NCBI GenBank assembly: GCA_018971525.1
Contig: JAGXAR010000021.1
Span: 1-57,199 of the forward strand
Direction of reading: 5' to 3'
DNA from: Nitrospirota bacterium
GTDB lineage: Bacteria > Nitrospirota > Nitrospiria > Nitrospirales > Nitrospiraceae
DNA length: 57,199 nucleotides
Within the stretch, counting starts at the first letter, position 1, and every line of letters starts with the position of its first letter. The notes under the pieces are model-generated. The model had not been told where the DNA came from. It was given only the letters and a program-made list of their open reading frames with translations, and ran no database searches. Of the stretch, positions 16,444 to 25,067 are shown piece by piece. The translations under genes and the position numbers were made by a program.

Positions 16444-17754
16444 TCAGAGTGTTTTGGCCCTGTAGGTCAAGAGACGGGGCTGCGTATATTCATCGAAAAT
16501 CTTCTTCGCGCTCTCCCGTTCTTTGTCGGTCGCCAGGGTTGCGAGATACTTCTCCTTGAGGGCCGGTTCGGGCGTCGGGATCAACGCATAGTTCAAGACC
16601 GCTTCGATCGACGCGGCAGTCGAACCGGCCGGGATTGCAAGGGAGAAGGGCACTTTTCTCGTGTGGCCCCCCTTGATGAAGGGATCAGGAATCGGGCCGC
16701 GGAGAATTTTGTCGTAGGGCAAGCCGAATTGCTTGGTCTCTTCCTTCAATACCTTGCCCTGCGCATCCTTAGCGGTAATGACCAGATAGAACTGCTTGAG
16801 CACCGGATCGCCGTCGGGGAAGCTGTGAGGGAGGCTGCCGATTTTCACCAGCGCCGTCCCCTCCACCGCAGAGGCCGTCTTGCTGGTCTCAAGATCCACG
16901 CGGGGCATCCATTCTGCCTGCAGGTTTCGATTCTTGAGGAGGGTGCCGGGGATGACCACGCCGCGGAACCAGTGCCGACCGATCGAACGGGTCATGGCGC
17001 CGCGCTTCGAGGTGGAACTGCCGGTCGAGGGCTCCATGTGGCAGTCTTGGCAAATCGTCCCCTGCAGGATTTCACCGGGCAGATCCTTCTGCGTCACATC
17101 CTTCACCTTGTCGAAGTGGCAGGAGGCGCAATAGTTCGCGCCACGGTACAGTTCGGACTGCGTCGCAGGATGGACGAGATTTTCCTCCGGGTCCGCATAG
17201 GGGCCGTAGAGCATCTTGCCAGGCTCGATCTTGAACGACGGCGGAGAATTCGGTGTCTGCTCGACCTGCTTGATCAGATGGCAGGACGCGCAACCGATGC
17301 CTTCCACTTGGGGTTTGCCGGACAACACCTGAGCCACAATCTTTTCTGTAAATTGCGGGAACACGGTGGTCGACGGGACATGACAGGAGAGACAGCGGCG
17401 GCGTTCGTCGGTCGTCGGATTGGTCTGCAGCCAGACGCCCAACACCGTGCGGAAGACCGGTGACTCCAGCGACGTGCCATGCAGGAGCGCCGCATCGACC
17501 CGGCCGAAGGTCTTGAGGTCCGGCGTCTGTTCGCGCACGCCTTTCCACTCTTCATAGTGACGATCGTGGCATTGCTTGCAGTCTTCCGATCGAATGAAGA
17601 TCTTTCCAATTTCCTCCACCCAGTCGGCCGGAGCCTGGGCCTCTGCCTTCTGTGCAATGGCGCGACCGTGATACAGGCCGATGACGCCCACGATGAGCAT
17701 GAGGAAGAGGCCTGCGGCGATTCGTTGTGCGTATCGTCTGCGTCGTGACATCAT
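16444..17754 (-). CDS. Periplasmic five-heme cytochrome c, paralogue of the next gene
   Basis: This 436-residue protein starts at the ATG at 17754, which overlaps the TGA of the PDZ gene, so the two are translationally coupled. After a signal or anchor segment (about residues 10-28) it has five CxxCH motifs: CKQCH, CLSCH, CASCH, CASCH and CQDCH. The beta domain that follows has SLPHSFPDGDP, matching the turn in its neighbour. Both proteins share the CHLIKQVxxT and LYGPY segments, so they arose by tandem duplication. A two-protein electron relay in the periplasm is a reasonable inference. Confidence 0.85.
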   Translation of the reverse strand: MMSRRRRYAQRIAAGLFLMLIVGVIGLYHGRAIAQKAEAQAPADWVEEIGKIFIRSEDCKQCHDRHYEEWKGVREQTPDLKTFGRVDAALLHGTSLESPVFRTVLGVWLQTNPTTDERRRCLSCHVPSTTVFPQFTEKIVAQVLSGKPQVEGIGCASCHLIKQVEQTPNSPPSFKIEPGKMLYGPYADPEENLVHPATQSELYRGANYCASCHFDKVKDVTQKDLPGEILQGTICQDCHMEPSTGSSTSKRGAMTRSIGRHWFRGVVIPGTLLKNRNLQAEWMPRVDLETSKTASAVEGTALVKIGSLPHSFPDGDPVLKQFYLVITAKDAQGKVLKEETKQFGLPYDKILRGPIPDPFIKGGHTRKVPFSLAIPAGSTAASIEAVLNYALIPTPEPALKEKYLATLATDKERESAKKIFDEYTQPRLLTYRAKTL

Positions 17755-18239
17755 CAATCCCGTTTGCATCCGACGAAATGAAAATTCACACCCCACCCGA
17801 CCGGATCGCCGGGATCAGCCGGCTCATAGGTGCCTAGGGTGAAATTACATTCTTTCATCCCTCGCTTGATCGCTCTCCCGAAATCGATCATGTTTCTGAT
17901 CTCGGTCTTGTCGACTTCCTTGATGACGGACCGGACCTTGATGCCGGCATAGTCAGCGCGCGAGTTCCCGATCACTTCGAACACCGCGACGCCCTGCGCG
18001 CGCTCGAGTTTCAATTCTTTTCTGATGTCCTCGTCCACGTCTCCGACGATCACGCCGAATTCTTCACCCAATCGCGCGGCTTCATCCACGGTCATCGGCT
18101 CCTGATCCGCCGCACTCACCGGCGCCGGCGCGAGACCGCCCGGAGCTCCGATGCACAGGCTGACACACAAGACAAAGGCCCTTCCATTCCGAAGGGCCTT
18201 TGTACGAGACCTGGCTGAACTGCTTCGAGCATCCTCCAA
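17754..18239 (-). CDS. Exported PDZ domain protein
   Basis: The 161-residue frame has a basic N-region, a hydrophobic segment (AFVLCVSLCIGAPGGLA) and a likely cleavage site after PVSAA. A PDZ domain covers about residues 55-135, with the GVAVFEVIGNSRADYAGIK turn and IDFGRAIKRG. There is no protease domain. PDZ domains bind C-termini or exposed strands, so it may dock onto the two cytochromes whose genes follow. The start is a TTG at 18239 with GAGGCGGG upstream; other starts would remove the N-region. A strong hairpin (18172-18203) lies within the first codons. Confidence 0.75.
   Translation of the reverse strand: MEDARSSSARSRTKALRNGRAFVLCVSLCIGAPGGLAPAPVSAADQEPMTVDEAARLGEEFGVIVGDVDEDIRKELKLERAQGVAVFEVIGNSRADYAGIKVRSVIKEVDKTEIRNMIDFGRAIKRGMKECNFTLGTYEPADPGDPVGWGVNFHFVGCKRD
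18172..18203. promoter_or_regulatory. Strong hairpin in the first codons of the PDZ gene
   Basis: ACAAAGGCCCTT and AAGGGCCTTTGT form a perfect 12-base stem with an eight-base loop. On the minus strand it lies about 35-70 bases after the TTG start. It could be an attenuator or translation control element, or a relic of a terminator whose sequence became coding. There is no uniform T-run after it, only TCTTGTGTGT. Confidence 0.5.
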
Positions 18240-18331
18240 TGTTCCCGCCTCTCATCGTACTGCCATCTCACCAAGGAACTCAGCAGTCTGCGAAGAAACT
18301 ATGCAACTGTGGCACAACGGAAAATACTCAC

Positions 18332-18458
18332 ACAGGATGCTCAAAAAGGCCGTCCAGCAAGGCCGCAGGCGAATCGAAACCGGAGGCGTACCCTTAGGGG
18401 TACGTTGAGGATTTCGATGAGTCGAGAACGAAGCTGGCGGACTTTTTCAGCATCCTGT
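18332..18458. repeat. 127-base palindromic intergenic element
   Basis: The two ends are near-perfect inverted repeats of about 26 bases: ACAGGATGCTCAAAAAGG at the left and CTTTTTCAGCATCCTGT at the right. In the middle GTACCCTTAGGGGTAC (18388-18403) makes an inner palindrome. The element ends on the first base of the stop codon of the NxrC-like gene, so it would form the 3' end of its transcript. A related element with the same terminal bases lies at 42047-42196, again touching a stop codon. Confidence 0.8.
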
Positions 18459-19285
18459 TAAAGTTTCACAACCGGGTCTATCACAAGCTGAAACCAGGGC
18501 GCGACGGCTTTCTGACCATTCCGCTCTTTATTCTCACCGTTCCAGACGGCAAACGACACGGTCTGCACCCGGCCTGGAATCAGCTTGGCTTCGTTCTCTT
18601 GCTCTTCACTCACCAAGGGTCTGCGCATGACGACATGCCACACTCCATCTTTCCACGCAGCCTTCCCCTGGACCCGGCCCTGCTTCTCTTTGGTCGTCAG
18701 GGTACTAAAGCCCCCGCCGATGAGGTCCTCGACAGAAGAAACCCGGCGCGGAATGACTTCGAACGTCCGCACGCCGTCGCGAGCTTTCTCAGACGCCTTG
18801 GCGGCCCGGCGATCGATGTCGCTCTGCCAATCGGCCTTCCAATGCCAGATATTGATGTAGTGATCCAGTTGGCCCATGCAGAAGAACGCGGGAGCATCGC
18901 CGAGCGGCAGTCCGATCGCGACGCCGTCGCGAAAGGTCCCCGGCGTCAGACGGTCGTTCTTCGTGTTGTCCTGCCATTCAAGCAGAAATGCGATCTCAGT
19001 GCCGTTGTGGAGCGACCGCACCGTCAAGGCTCGCGCGGAGGGCTCCGGCCAAACCGGCCTGGTAATGACCTGACCGCTCAACGGAAGGGTCATCGGCGAG
19101 ACCTTGGCCCAGGCGGCATCCTCCGGCCCCGTCGGCAACTCCCCCTCGACGAGGCGCGCGCGAATAATCATCCCCTCGGAACTGACGAGGGGCACGCCGA
19201 AGCCCACTAAGACACCGGCAACAACCAGGATGAAGAGGAGCAGCAGTAACGGGCGGGCAGAAATCTTCGTCGTCGTACGCACCAT
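18458..19285 (-). CDS. NxrC-like exported heme b subunit, ethylbenzene dehydrogenase gamma family
   Basis: The 275-residue product starts MVRTTTKIS with a hydrophobic export segment (residues 11-32). It has the heme b fold of the gamma subunits of type II DMSO reductase family enzymes. In that family a Met and a Lys ligate the heme. Here CMGQLDHYINIWHW supplies the candidate Met and ERNGQKAVAPWF the candidate Lys. The sequence GEIAFLLEWQDNTKND-like strand and VSSVEDL segment match the NxrC at 25068-26021. The gene sits upstream of the PDZ and five-heme genes, and may hand electrons from an NXR-type enzyme to them. Confidence 0.85.
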   Translation of the reverse strand: MVRTTTKISARPLLLLLFILVVAGVLVGFGVPLVSSEGMIIRARLVEGELPTGPEDAAWAKVSPMTLPLSGQVITRPVWPEPSARALTVRSLHNGTEIAFLLEWQDNTKNDRLTPGTFRDGVAIGLPLGDAPAFFCMGQLDHYINIWHWKADWQSDIDRRAAKASEKARDGVRTFEVIPRRVSSVEDLIGGGFSTLTTKEKQGRVQGKAAWKDGVWHVVMRRPLVSEEQENEAKLIPGRVQTVSFAVWNGENKERNGQKAVAPWFQLVIDPVVKL

Positions 19286-19377
19286 GCAAGGCCCCCGGGT
19301 GACCGGCGCGAGCACATCGTGATGGGCTCAGAATACCACAAAGCCCGAGCGAGACCAATCCGACTGCAAGCGAATTG

Positions 19378-20631
19378 CTACCAGAGTTTCACGCGGCGAA
19401 TTTTATTTTCGCCCCGTTCGCAGATGTAGAGATAGCCCTGGGAGTCCAGTGAGAGTCCGACCGGAGAGTTGACGACGGCTTCTGTTCCGAGGAGTCCGTC
19501 TCCATGCTTCACCGTCCCTGCCGACTCTTTCGCCACGAAGCGCGCGGCGCCGCAGCCACCCATATTCTTGTCTTCGTAGCCGCTGTCTCCGTTGCCCGCC
19601 ACGGTCGTGATCAAGCCGGTCGCGACGTCCACCTTGCGCACGCGATGGTTCATCGTGTCAGAGATGTAGAGATTGTCCTGTTGATCGACCACTACGGCTT
19701 CCGGCGCATGGAGCATGGCTCTGATCGCCGGCTTGTCGTCACCGTCGTAGCCGTACCGGCACACGCCGGCCACCGTCGAGATGATGCCGCTGCGGTGATC
19801 GATGCTGCGGACGCGGTTACTGCCCTTGTCGACGAAAATGATATCGCCTTTCCCGTTCACCGTCAGACCGACGACATCATAAAGGCGGGCCTCCAGCGCG
19901 GGCTTTCCATCGTCCAGATACATGGACATGTCCAGTCCGTCTGAACAGACCGGCATGAGCCAGCCATGGTCGTCGCTGAAATCGATGCCGATGGCATCGC
20001 CGGAGAGCACAACCAGATTGCGCGCAACGAGCGGCTGCTCACGGGCTTCGTCCTCGGCCGTCCAGGTCCCGGCCACGGTGGTCACCATGCCTGTCCGGGG
20101 ATCGTAGCGACGGATTCGGTGCGCCTGGGTGTCGGCAATGTACATCACATCGTTGGGATCGAAGGCGATCGCGGCCGGCCAGGTGAGATTGACCTCGAGC
20201 GCCGGACCATCTCCGTTGAACCCATGCTGTCCGGTGCCGATGATCGTGGTGATGATGCCGGTCTCATGGTCCACTTTCCGGATGCGGTTACTGCCGGAAT
20301 CGCAGATATAGAGATCGTTGCGGGAATCGAACGCGACGTCGAGCGGCAAATAGAGCCCGGCCTCCCCACAGGGGCCTTCGTCGCCGCTATAGCAGGTTTC
20401 GCCGATGCCGGCGAAATTATGGAGCGTGCCCTCCCGGAGATTAACCCGCCTGATGCGATCGGACCCGGACTCCGCAAAGTAAAACCAGGCCTCATCCTTG
20501 TCGAGCGCGGCGTGATGGGGCAGTGGAATCCCGGACTTGACCGCCCGTTTTCCATCGCCGGTGCTCCGGGCTTTGCCGTTGCCTGCGAAGGTTTCGATAT
20601 AGCCGGTCGCGAGCTGAAGTTCGGCTTCCAT
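19378..20631 (-). CDS. NHL-repeat beta-propeller protein
   Basis: The 417-residue protein is a run of NHL repeats, each with a pattern such as LYICDSGSNRIRKVD, GIITTIIGTGQHGFNGDG or LYISDTMNHRVRKVD, spaced about 55-60 residues. About six blades can be counted, enough for a propeller. No signal peptide is evident: it begins MEAELQLATGYIETFAG. It therefore either acts in the cytoplasm or leaves by an unrecognised route. It lies between the NxrC-like and tatA genes in one operon. NHL propellers are binding scaffolds, and a role in assembly of the respiratory module is inferred. Confidence 0.87.
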   Translation of the reverse strand: MEAELQLATGYIETFAGNGKARSTGDGKRAVKSGIPLPHHAALDKDEAWFYFAESGSDRIRRVNLREGTLHNFAGIGETCYSGDEGPCGEAGLYLPLDVAFDSRNDLYICDSGSNRIRKVDHETGIITTIIGTGQHGFNGDGPALEVNLTWPAAIAFDPNDVMYIADTQAHRIRRYDPRTGMVTTVAGTWTAEDEAREQPLVARNLVVLSGDAIGIDFSDDHGWLMPVCSDGLDMSMYLDDGKPALEARLYDVVGLTVNGKGDIIFVDKGSNRVRSIDHRSGIISTVAGVCRYGYDGDDKPAIRAMLHAPEAVVVDQQDNLYISDTMNHRVRKVDVATGLITTVAGNGDSGYEDKNMGGCGAARFVAKESAGTVKHGDGLLGTEAVVNSPVGLSLDSQGYLYICERGENKIRRVKLW

Positions 20632-20657
20632 ATACCTGTGGCCCCAATCCCGGCTGG

Positions 20658-20948
20658 TTAGCCGCGTGAAACTGATTGAACCGTCGCGGCCGGCTGTTCC
20701 ACGGGAGCGGGTGCTTGCACCGTGGGTTCCGGAATCGCTTGCTGCGGAGCAGCGGCCATCTGCTGCTGCGCGGCTTGGGCCGCTTGGGCTTCGGCTTCGA
20801 TCACGTCCGCCTCATGCACGGACTTCTTGAAGCCCTTGATCGCCTTGCCGATCCCTTCCCCCAGCTGTGGCAATTTGCCCGCGCCGAAAATGATCAGCAC
20901 GATGAAGAGGATCAGAATCAACTCTGTAAAACCAAGACTCCCAAACAT
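20658..20948 (-). CDS. tatA: Twin-arginine translocase subunit TatA/E
   Basis: The 96-residue product has the TatA layout: a short N-tail, one span (residues 7-22, [18 protein letters not shown]), the hinge [10 protein letters not shown], and the amphipathic helix [14 protein letters not shown] variable Ala/Pro/Gln tail follows. TatA forms the channel part of the folded-protein export system that exports molybdoenzymes. It sits alone here without tatB or tatC, within a cluster of NxrC and chaperone genes. A dedicated supply of TatA for NXR export is likely, but it could also serve as the only TatA of the cell. Confidence 0.93.
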   Translation of the reverse strand: MFGSLGFTELILILFIVLIIFGAGKLPQLGEGIGKAIKGFKKSVHEADVIEAEAQAAQAAQQQMAAAPQQAIPEPTVQAPAPVEQPAATVQSVSRG

Positions 20949-20976
20949 GGTGTGTTCCTCCGTACGAATGGGTAAA

Positions 20977-21786
20977 TCAGGATTCGCTGCTCTCTTTCGC
21001 CCGTTTGGAAAATCGTTCTTTCAACCGTTTCCGCGCCTGCTCGGCCTGTTCGAACATCTTCGACTTGTCGTAGACGCTGATCAAGTTGTAGTAGGCCAGC
21101 GGCTCCTCGGGATTCTGCTCAACGGCATCTTCCATGACCTTGATGGCGAGATCGATCTTCTTATGATTCAGCGCCAACTCCATCAACTTGAAACTGCCCT
21201 CCAGATGCTTCGGGTCCAGTTCGAGCGTGCGCATGTAGCATTGGATGGCCATGTCGATGGTGTTGTAGTCCGAGACCTGGGGATTATCGAGTTCCACATA
21301 GACCCCGGCGAGATTGTACCAGGCCATGGGATCGTCCGGCGTGATTTCCACGAGGCGCTCGTAATAATCCTTGGCTTCCATAAACTTTTTCTTGTCGGCA
21401 TAGACCCGCCCAAGATTGAAGAGCGCCAACACATCGTGGGGAAACACTTCGAGGGCATGCTTGAACTCGGTTTCCGCTTCGTCCGACATGGCCTTCGTCG
21501 CGTAGATCGTACCCAAATTCGAATAGTACATCGCGAGCGACCGATTCATCTCGGCGCGGAGCCCCTCCGCCATCTCAATCGACTTCTTCACCTCGACGAG
21601 CGCATCGTCCATCCGGCCTTTGCTGAAATACAGCTCGCCTAACCGGCAGCGGGCCTGGAAATCATCGGGCTCGGCCGCCAAGAGCTTTTCAATCTCGGCG
21701 ATTTCTTCGTCGGGGTTCAGCGGCTGATCGCCGGGATCGACGATGGTCTGGCTTTGGTCCGGAGCAGAAGCAGTTGGTTCGTTCAT
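20977..21786 (-). CDS. TPR repeat protein
   Basis: The 269-residue protein consists of about six tetratricopeptide repeats, for instance [60 protein letters not shown] and [12 protein letters not shown]. It has an acidic N-terminal tail and no signal or membrane segment. TPR proteins hold complexes together. The gene is 26 bases after the membrane protein gene and 28 bases before tatA, so it is part of the same operon. AGGGAA precedes the ATG. A specific partner cannot be read from the sequence. Confidence 0.9.
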   Translation of the reverse strand: MNEPTASAPDQSQTIVDPGDQPLNPDEEIAEIEKLLAAEPDDFQARCRLGELYFSKGRMDDALVEVKKSIEMAEGLRAEMNRSLAMYYSNLGTIYATKAMSDEAETEFKHALEVFPHDVLALFNLGRVYADKKKFMEAKDYYERLVEITPDDPMAWYNLAGVYVELDNPQVSDYNTIDMAIQCYMRTLELDPKHLEGSFKLMELALNHKKIDLAIKVMEDAVEQNPEEPLAYYNLISVYDKSKMFEQAEQARKRLKERFSKRAKESSES

Positions 21787-21812
21787 ACGATTCCCTATAG
21801 TAAAAAGGTCTG

Positions 21813-22949
21813 TTAGATATGTCCGCCGACCAATGAATCTGAATCCGGCGTGCCGATCATGGGAGCATTCGTCGCCGAGGCCGAATCCGTCGCGTCACGC
21901 CGATACCGGTCCATGGTCAATAGCATGACACCGAGCACCACCATCAGCGTCAGGTTTGAATACAGGAGCGCATACCCGGCAATAAACATCAACCCGAGAC
22001 CGTACCCGGCGATTCGCCCCATGGTGAGTAACTTAATGACCGTATAGGACCAGCACAACAAGCCCGTCATGTAGAGAGCAAACGGGAGGAAAAACGTGTA
22101 CCCCATGCCGAACTGAAAAATCCATCCGATACCGTCTGCCGCCTTGCGAATGTTATTGGCCATTCCAGGGTCATACCGATTGAGCAGATAGTCCAAGAAC
22201 AGCATGAGGGTGAAAATGGATCCGGCGGTCGCCCAGAACCAGATGGCGCGGCGGCGTTGCCGCTGATTGCGCGTCCGAAACGAGACGCCTCGCCCATAGG
22301 CCCAAAACACCAGGATACTGGACAATACCATGAGCCCCTCACCCCCGCGATGGGCCTCGTACACGAAGGGTGGAGCTGCCACGGTTCCGATGAAACTATA
22401 GGTGGTGGACACGATCTGGTAATACAACCACCCCCCGATCCCCAGGAGATAGGTGATGCCCATGGCGCGATGCGACCACTCGGTGTGAGTGGAGAGGTAC
22501 TCCGCCATCAGACAGATCAACGCGATCAAGGCCACGAAGTTATAAATCGCAGATCCCAGGAAGGCGGGCGGGATCAACAAAAAGCCCACCGTGAGGAGCA
22601 AGAGGAGCGCTACACAGGGAATGACGATCCTGTTCGATCCCACAAACCCACGACCGGCCATCCGATTGATGACCCCCACACCCAGGGCGAGAAACAACAG
22701 AATCGCCACGACATTGAGCAGCCACTGCCCGATCTCCGTCAGTGCCGTGAAGGTCGGAATAATCCACTCGTGCGTCTGCGCCAGCTTGCTGAGATGCATC
22801 CCTAACCGCGACACGAGCCGATACAGGACCAATTCCAAAAAAGAGACGAGCAGGACGAGCTTGATCGTGTACTGAAACAGAAGGGATTGATCGCTGATCT
22901 TCCCCGTAATCCGGTCGATGGTGGAATTCGTGGCAATCACTCTGTACAC
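21813..22949 (-). CDS. Polytopic membrane protein, unknown function
   Basis: The 378-residue product has about nine to ten hydrophobic spans, from residue 28 (FTIKLVLLVSFLELVL-like) to about residue 355. Several His, Arg and Tyr residues lie between spans, including HTEWSHRAMG and FVYEAHRGGEG. No family was recognised, and no heme or quinone site could be assigned with confidence. It is probably the first gene of the operon leading to tatA and the cytochromes. The start is GTG at 22949, or GTG at 22940 which has a better placed AAGGG. Confidence 0.75.
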   Translation of the reverse strand: MYRVIATNSTIDRITGKISDQSLLFQYTIKLVLLVSFLELVLYRLVSRLGMHLSKLAQTHEWIIPTFTALTEIGQWLLNVVAILLFLALGVGVINRMAGRGFVGSNRIVIPCVALLLLLTVGFLLIPPAFLGSAIYNFVALIALICLMAEYLSTHTEWSHRAMGITYLLGIGGWLYYQIVSTTYSFIGTVAAPPFVYEAHRGGEGLMVLSSILVFWAYGRGVSFRTRNQRQRRRAIWFWATAGSIFTLMLFLDYLLNRYDPGMANNIRKAADGIGWIFQFGMGYTFFLPFALYMTGLLCWSYTVIKLLTMGRIAGYGLGLMFIAGYALLYSNLTLMVVLGVMLLTMDRYRRDATDSASATNAPMIGTPDSDSLVGGHI

Positions 22950-22966
22950 CCTTGAGGGAAATGCGA

Positions 22967-22996
22967 ATTATACCGACCGAGAAAAGACAGGGTCAA
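22967..22996 (-). promoter_or_regulatory. Sigma-70-type promoter upstream of the membrane protein
   Basis: On the minus strand TTGACC (22991-22996) and a consensus TATAAT (22967-22972) are separated by 18 bases. The predicted transcript starts near 22960, just before the GTG starts at 22949 and 22940. It would drive the operon running through the TPR, tatA and NHL genes. Confidence 0.6.
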
Positions 22997-23016
22997 CGTC
23001 GTGCGAGACAGGCTCA

Positions 23017-24798
23017 TCACGACCCCGCCGGCTGCGGTACGCCCACTTCCTGGGCCTTTGCCCGTGCGATATACAGCAACCCATCGGCCATGGAGTAGTT
23101 GAACGGCAACTCGCACACGACTTCGCTGACCTTTTCGTAGACGTGCTGATACAGGCGCTCCGCTTCGTCCGGCGTCATGCCCTCCGACACTTCATAGAAG
23201 AAGCCCAGGCTCAAGTCTTCTGCCGACGGGCGCATGATGCGCCGAATTCCATAGCTGCCGGGGTCGCTCATGATCGGCGCTTCTTTTTCCAGATCGAAGA
23301 GGCACGGCTGACAGGAGAACCCGTACGATCCGTGAAGCCGCTTGTTCTCTACGATGAAATTCATCGTCTCCCGGGCTTCTTCTTCCTTCTCAGTCGGGAA
23401 CCCCACAATGATGTAGCAATGCACCGCGATCCCGAGGTCGACGCAATCGTCGGCAATGCGCCGCACCCACTCCTGCTTGATCCCTTTCTTCATGAAGTCC
23501 ATCACGCGCTGATTGAAGGACTCCAATCCGAACACGATCTTCAGGCACCCGGCATCCCGCATCGACGCCAGGAGTTCACGGGTCAGATGCTTCTCGAATC
23601 GCATCTCACAGGTCCATTTGATATCCAGCTTCTTGTCAATGATCTGCTGGCACAATCGTTTGGTCGGCGAGAGGGCGAAGCACTCGTCGGTAAAGAAGAA
23701 GCGTTGGGCTCCATACCGCTGTTTGAGCCATTCCAATTCCTCGACGGTCCGTCCCGGCTCTTTCTGCCTGAAGTTCTGGTGATCCAGCGTGAGGGCACAG
23801 AACGCACAATCCTTGTAGTAGCAGCCTCGCGAAAACTGCACCGGCAACACCGGTTCCGGCGACAGATACAATCCAAGCGGGAAGCCGTCGTAGTTGGGGG
23901 CCGGTAACTGATTGATATTTTCGGAGTAAAACGGCTGGTTGACCGTGATTTTCCCGTTTTGACGATAGATCAGGTTGGGGACTTTGCTGAAATCTTTTTT
24001 CCCGGCCAGTTGATTGACGAGTTCGAGCAACGCGGTTTCGCCCTCGAACACGATGATGTCGTCGGTCAGATCGAATAGACTCGGGCACCGCCGCAAGTTG
24101 TCGACCAGCCTCGTAAAGATACTCCCGCCGATGGTCAAATGGATGTTGGGAGCGGCTTCTTTGATCAGACGACAAAGCGTGAGACCTGGAATAATCTGCG
24201 AAGTAGCCGTAATCGAGACGCCAATCATGTCCGGCTGACCTGCGACGATCGACTGCACGAAACGCTCACGGAACAGCTTGATGTAGGGATTCTGGGCTTC
24301 ATCCCTGATGATCTTCATCAGGTCTTTGGATGAATAGATGGAATAGCTGCTGAACTGATTGTCGACGACCGTCAGTCGGGTCGGGAAATAGAGTGTGGAG
24401 ATGACTTCCAACCATTTGTCGATAAGAAAGAGGCTTTCCTTATAGGATTCGATATCGTAGAAGCCCTCTCCGCGAAGAGTCTCCTTGGCCGGCTCAATCC
24501 GGTCAATGAGATAAGGAAAGCGGTCCAACGACTCCACGATTCTCGCCAGATGCTCGGCACTTCCCGATCCGGTTTCACCGGTTCGTTCCCTCTCAAGAGC
24601 TCGCTGTTTATCGACCAACTCCTGATAGAGCTCTGCCCCGTAGGAATGGGTGACCACTCCGTCTAAGAGTTCGATTCCTAGATCGCGCTGGGAGACGTTG
24701 GTGATGCCGCCTTGAGCCAAAAACCCCGTCAACGAGGGGAGGCTCAGATAGGGCTGTGACGGGTGCCACGTTGGAGGAAAGAGCAGTGAAACTTTCAT
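23017..24798 (-). CDS. B12-binding radical SAM protein
   Basis: The 593-residue protein has an N-terminal cobalamin-binding-like domain: it starts MKVSLLFPPTWHPSQPYLSL and has the MIGVSITATSQIIPGLTL segment near residue 200. A radical SAM domain follows, with the cysteine cluster RGCYYKDCAFC near residue 325 (a CX4CX2C spacing also seen in other members). Later strands include FFTDECFAL and MRDAGCLKIVFGLES. Such enzymes perform methylations or rearrangements on unactivated carbons. The substrate is not known. Its position between NxrC and the tatA operon makes cofactor or protein maturation a possibility, but I cannot support a specific reaction. Confidence 0.88.
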   Translation of the reverse strand: MKVSLLFPPTWHPSQPYLSLPSLTGFLAQGGITNVSQRDLGIELLDGVVTHSYGAELYQELVDKQRALERERTGETGSGSAEHLARIVESLDRFPYLIDRIEPAKETLRGEGFYDIESYKESLFLIDKWLEVISTLYFPTRLTVVDNQFSSYSIYSSKDLMKIIRDEAQNPYIKLFRERFVQSIVAGQPDMIGVSITATSQIIPGLTLCRLIKEAAPNIHLTIGGSIFTRLVDNLRRCPSLFDLTDDIIVFEGETALLELVNQLAGKKDFSKVPNLIYRQNGKITVNQPFYSENINQLPAPNYDGFPLGLYLSPEPVLPVQFSRGCYYKDCAFCALTLDHQNFRQKEPGRTVEELEWLKQRYGAQRFFFTDECFALSPTKRLCQQIIDKKLDIKWTCEMRFEKHLTRELLASMRDAGCLKIVFGLESFNQRVMDFMKKGIKQEWVRRIADDCVDLGIAVHCYIIVGFPTEKEEEARETMNFIVENKRLHGSYGFSCQPCLFDLEKEAPIMSDPGSYGIRRIMRPSAEDLSLGFFYEVSEGMTPDEAERLYQHVYEKVSEVVCELPFNYSMADGLLYIARAKAQEVGVPQPAGS

Positions 24799-24859
24799 GC
24801 TAAATCACTACCAACTAGGGGGAAAAATAAGATGATTTCTCAATAAATTTCGACTCTGC

Positions 24860-24889
24860 TTTATACACTCCGGTATCAGCCAAATGCAA
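24860..24889 (-). promoter_or_regulatory. Possible promoter of the radical SAM gene
   Basis: On the minus strand TTGCAT (24884-24889) and TATAAA (24860-24865) are 18 bases apart. The predicted transcript would start about 55 bases before the ATG at 24798. The -35 is imperfect. Confidence 0.4.
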
Positions 24890-24964
24890 CCCTAGGAGGC
24901 CCCTCGCTTCCCGCTGACAGGATGTACTCCCTATTGATGATATACCGTGCTGTCTACCACAGAA

Positions 24965-25011
24965 AACGAGAAACCCCAGCCCGGCCTGACGCCGGACTGG
25001 GGTTTCTCGTT
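24965..25011 (-). terminator. Rho-independent terminator after nxrC
   Basis: AACGAGAAACCCCAG and CTGGGGTTTCTCGTT form a 15-base perfect stem, extended by a CCGGC/GCCGG inner stem. On the minus strand it is followed by TTTTCTGTG. It lies 57 bases after the nxrC stop and isolates the strongly expressed nxrC from the radical SAM gene. Confidence 0.9.
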
Positions 25012-25067
25012 ACGCTATCACTCCTACCCATGGAGGTAAGAGATGGTCTCTCCAGAGACCGGTTCCC

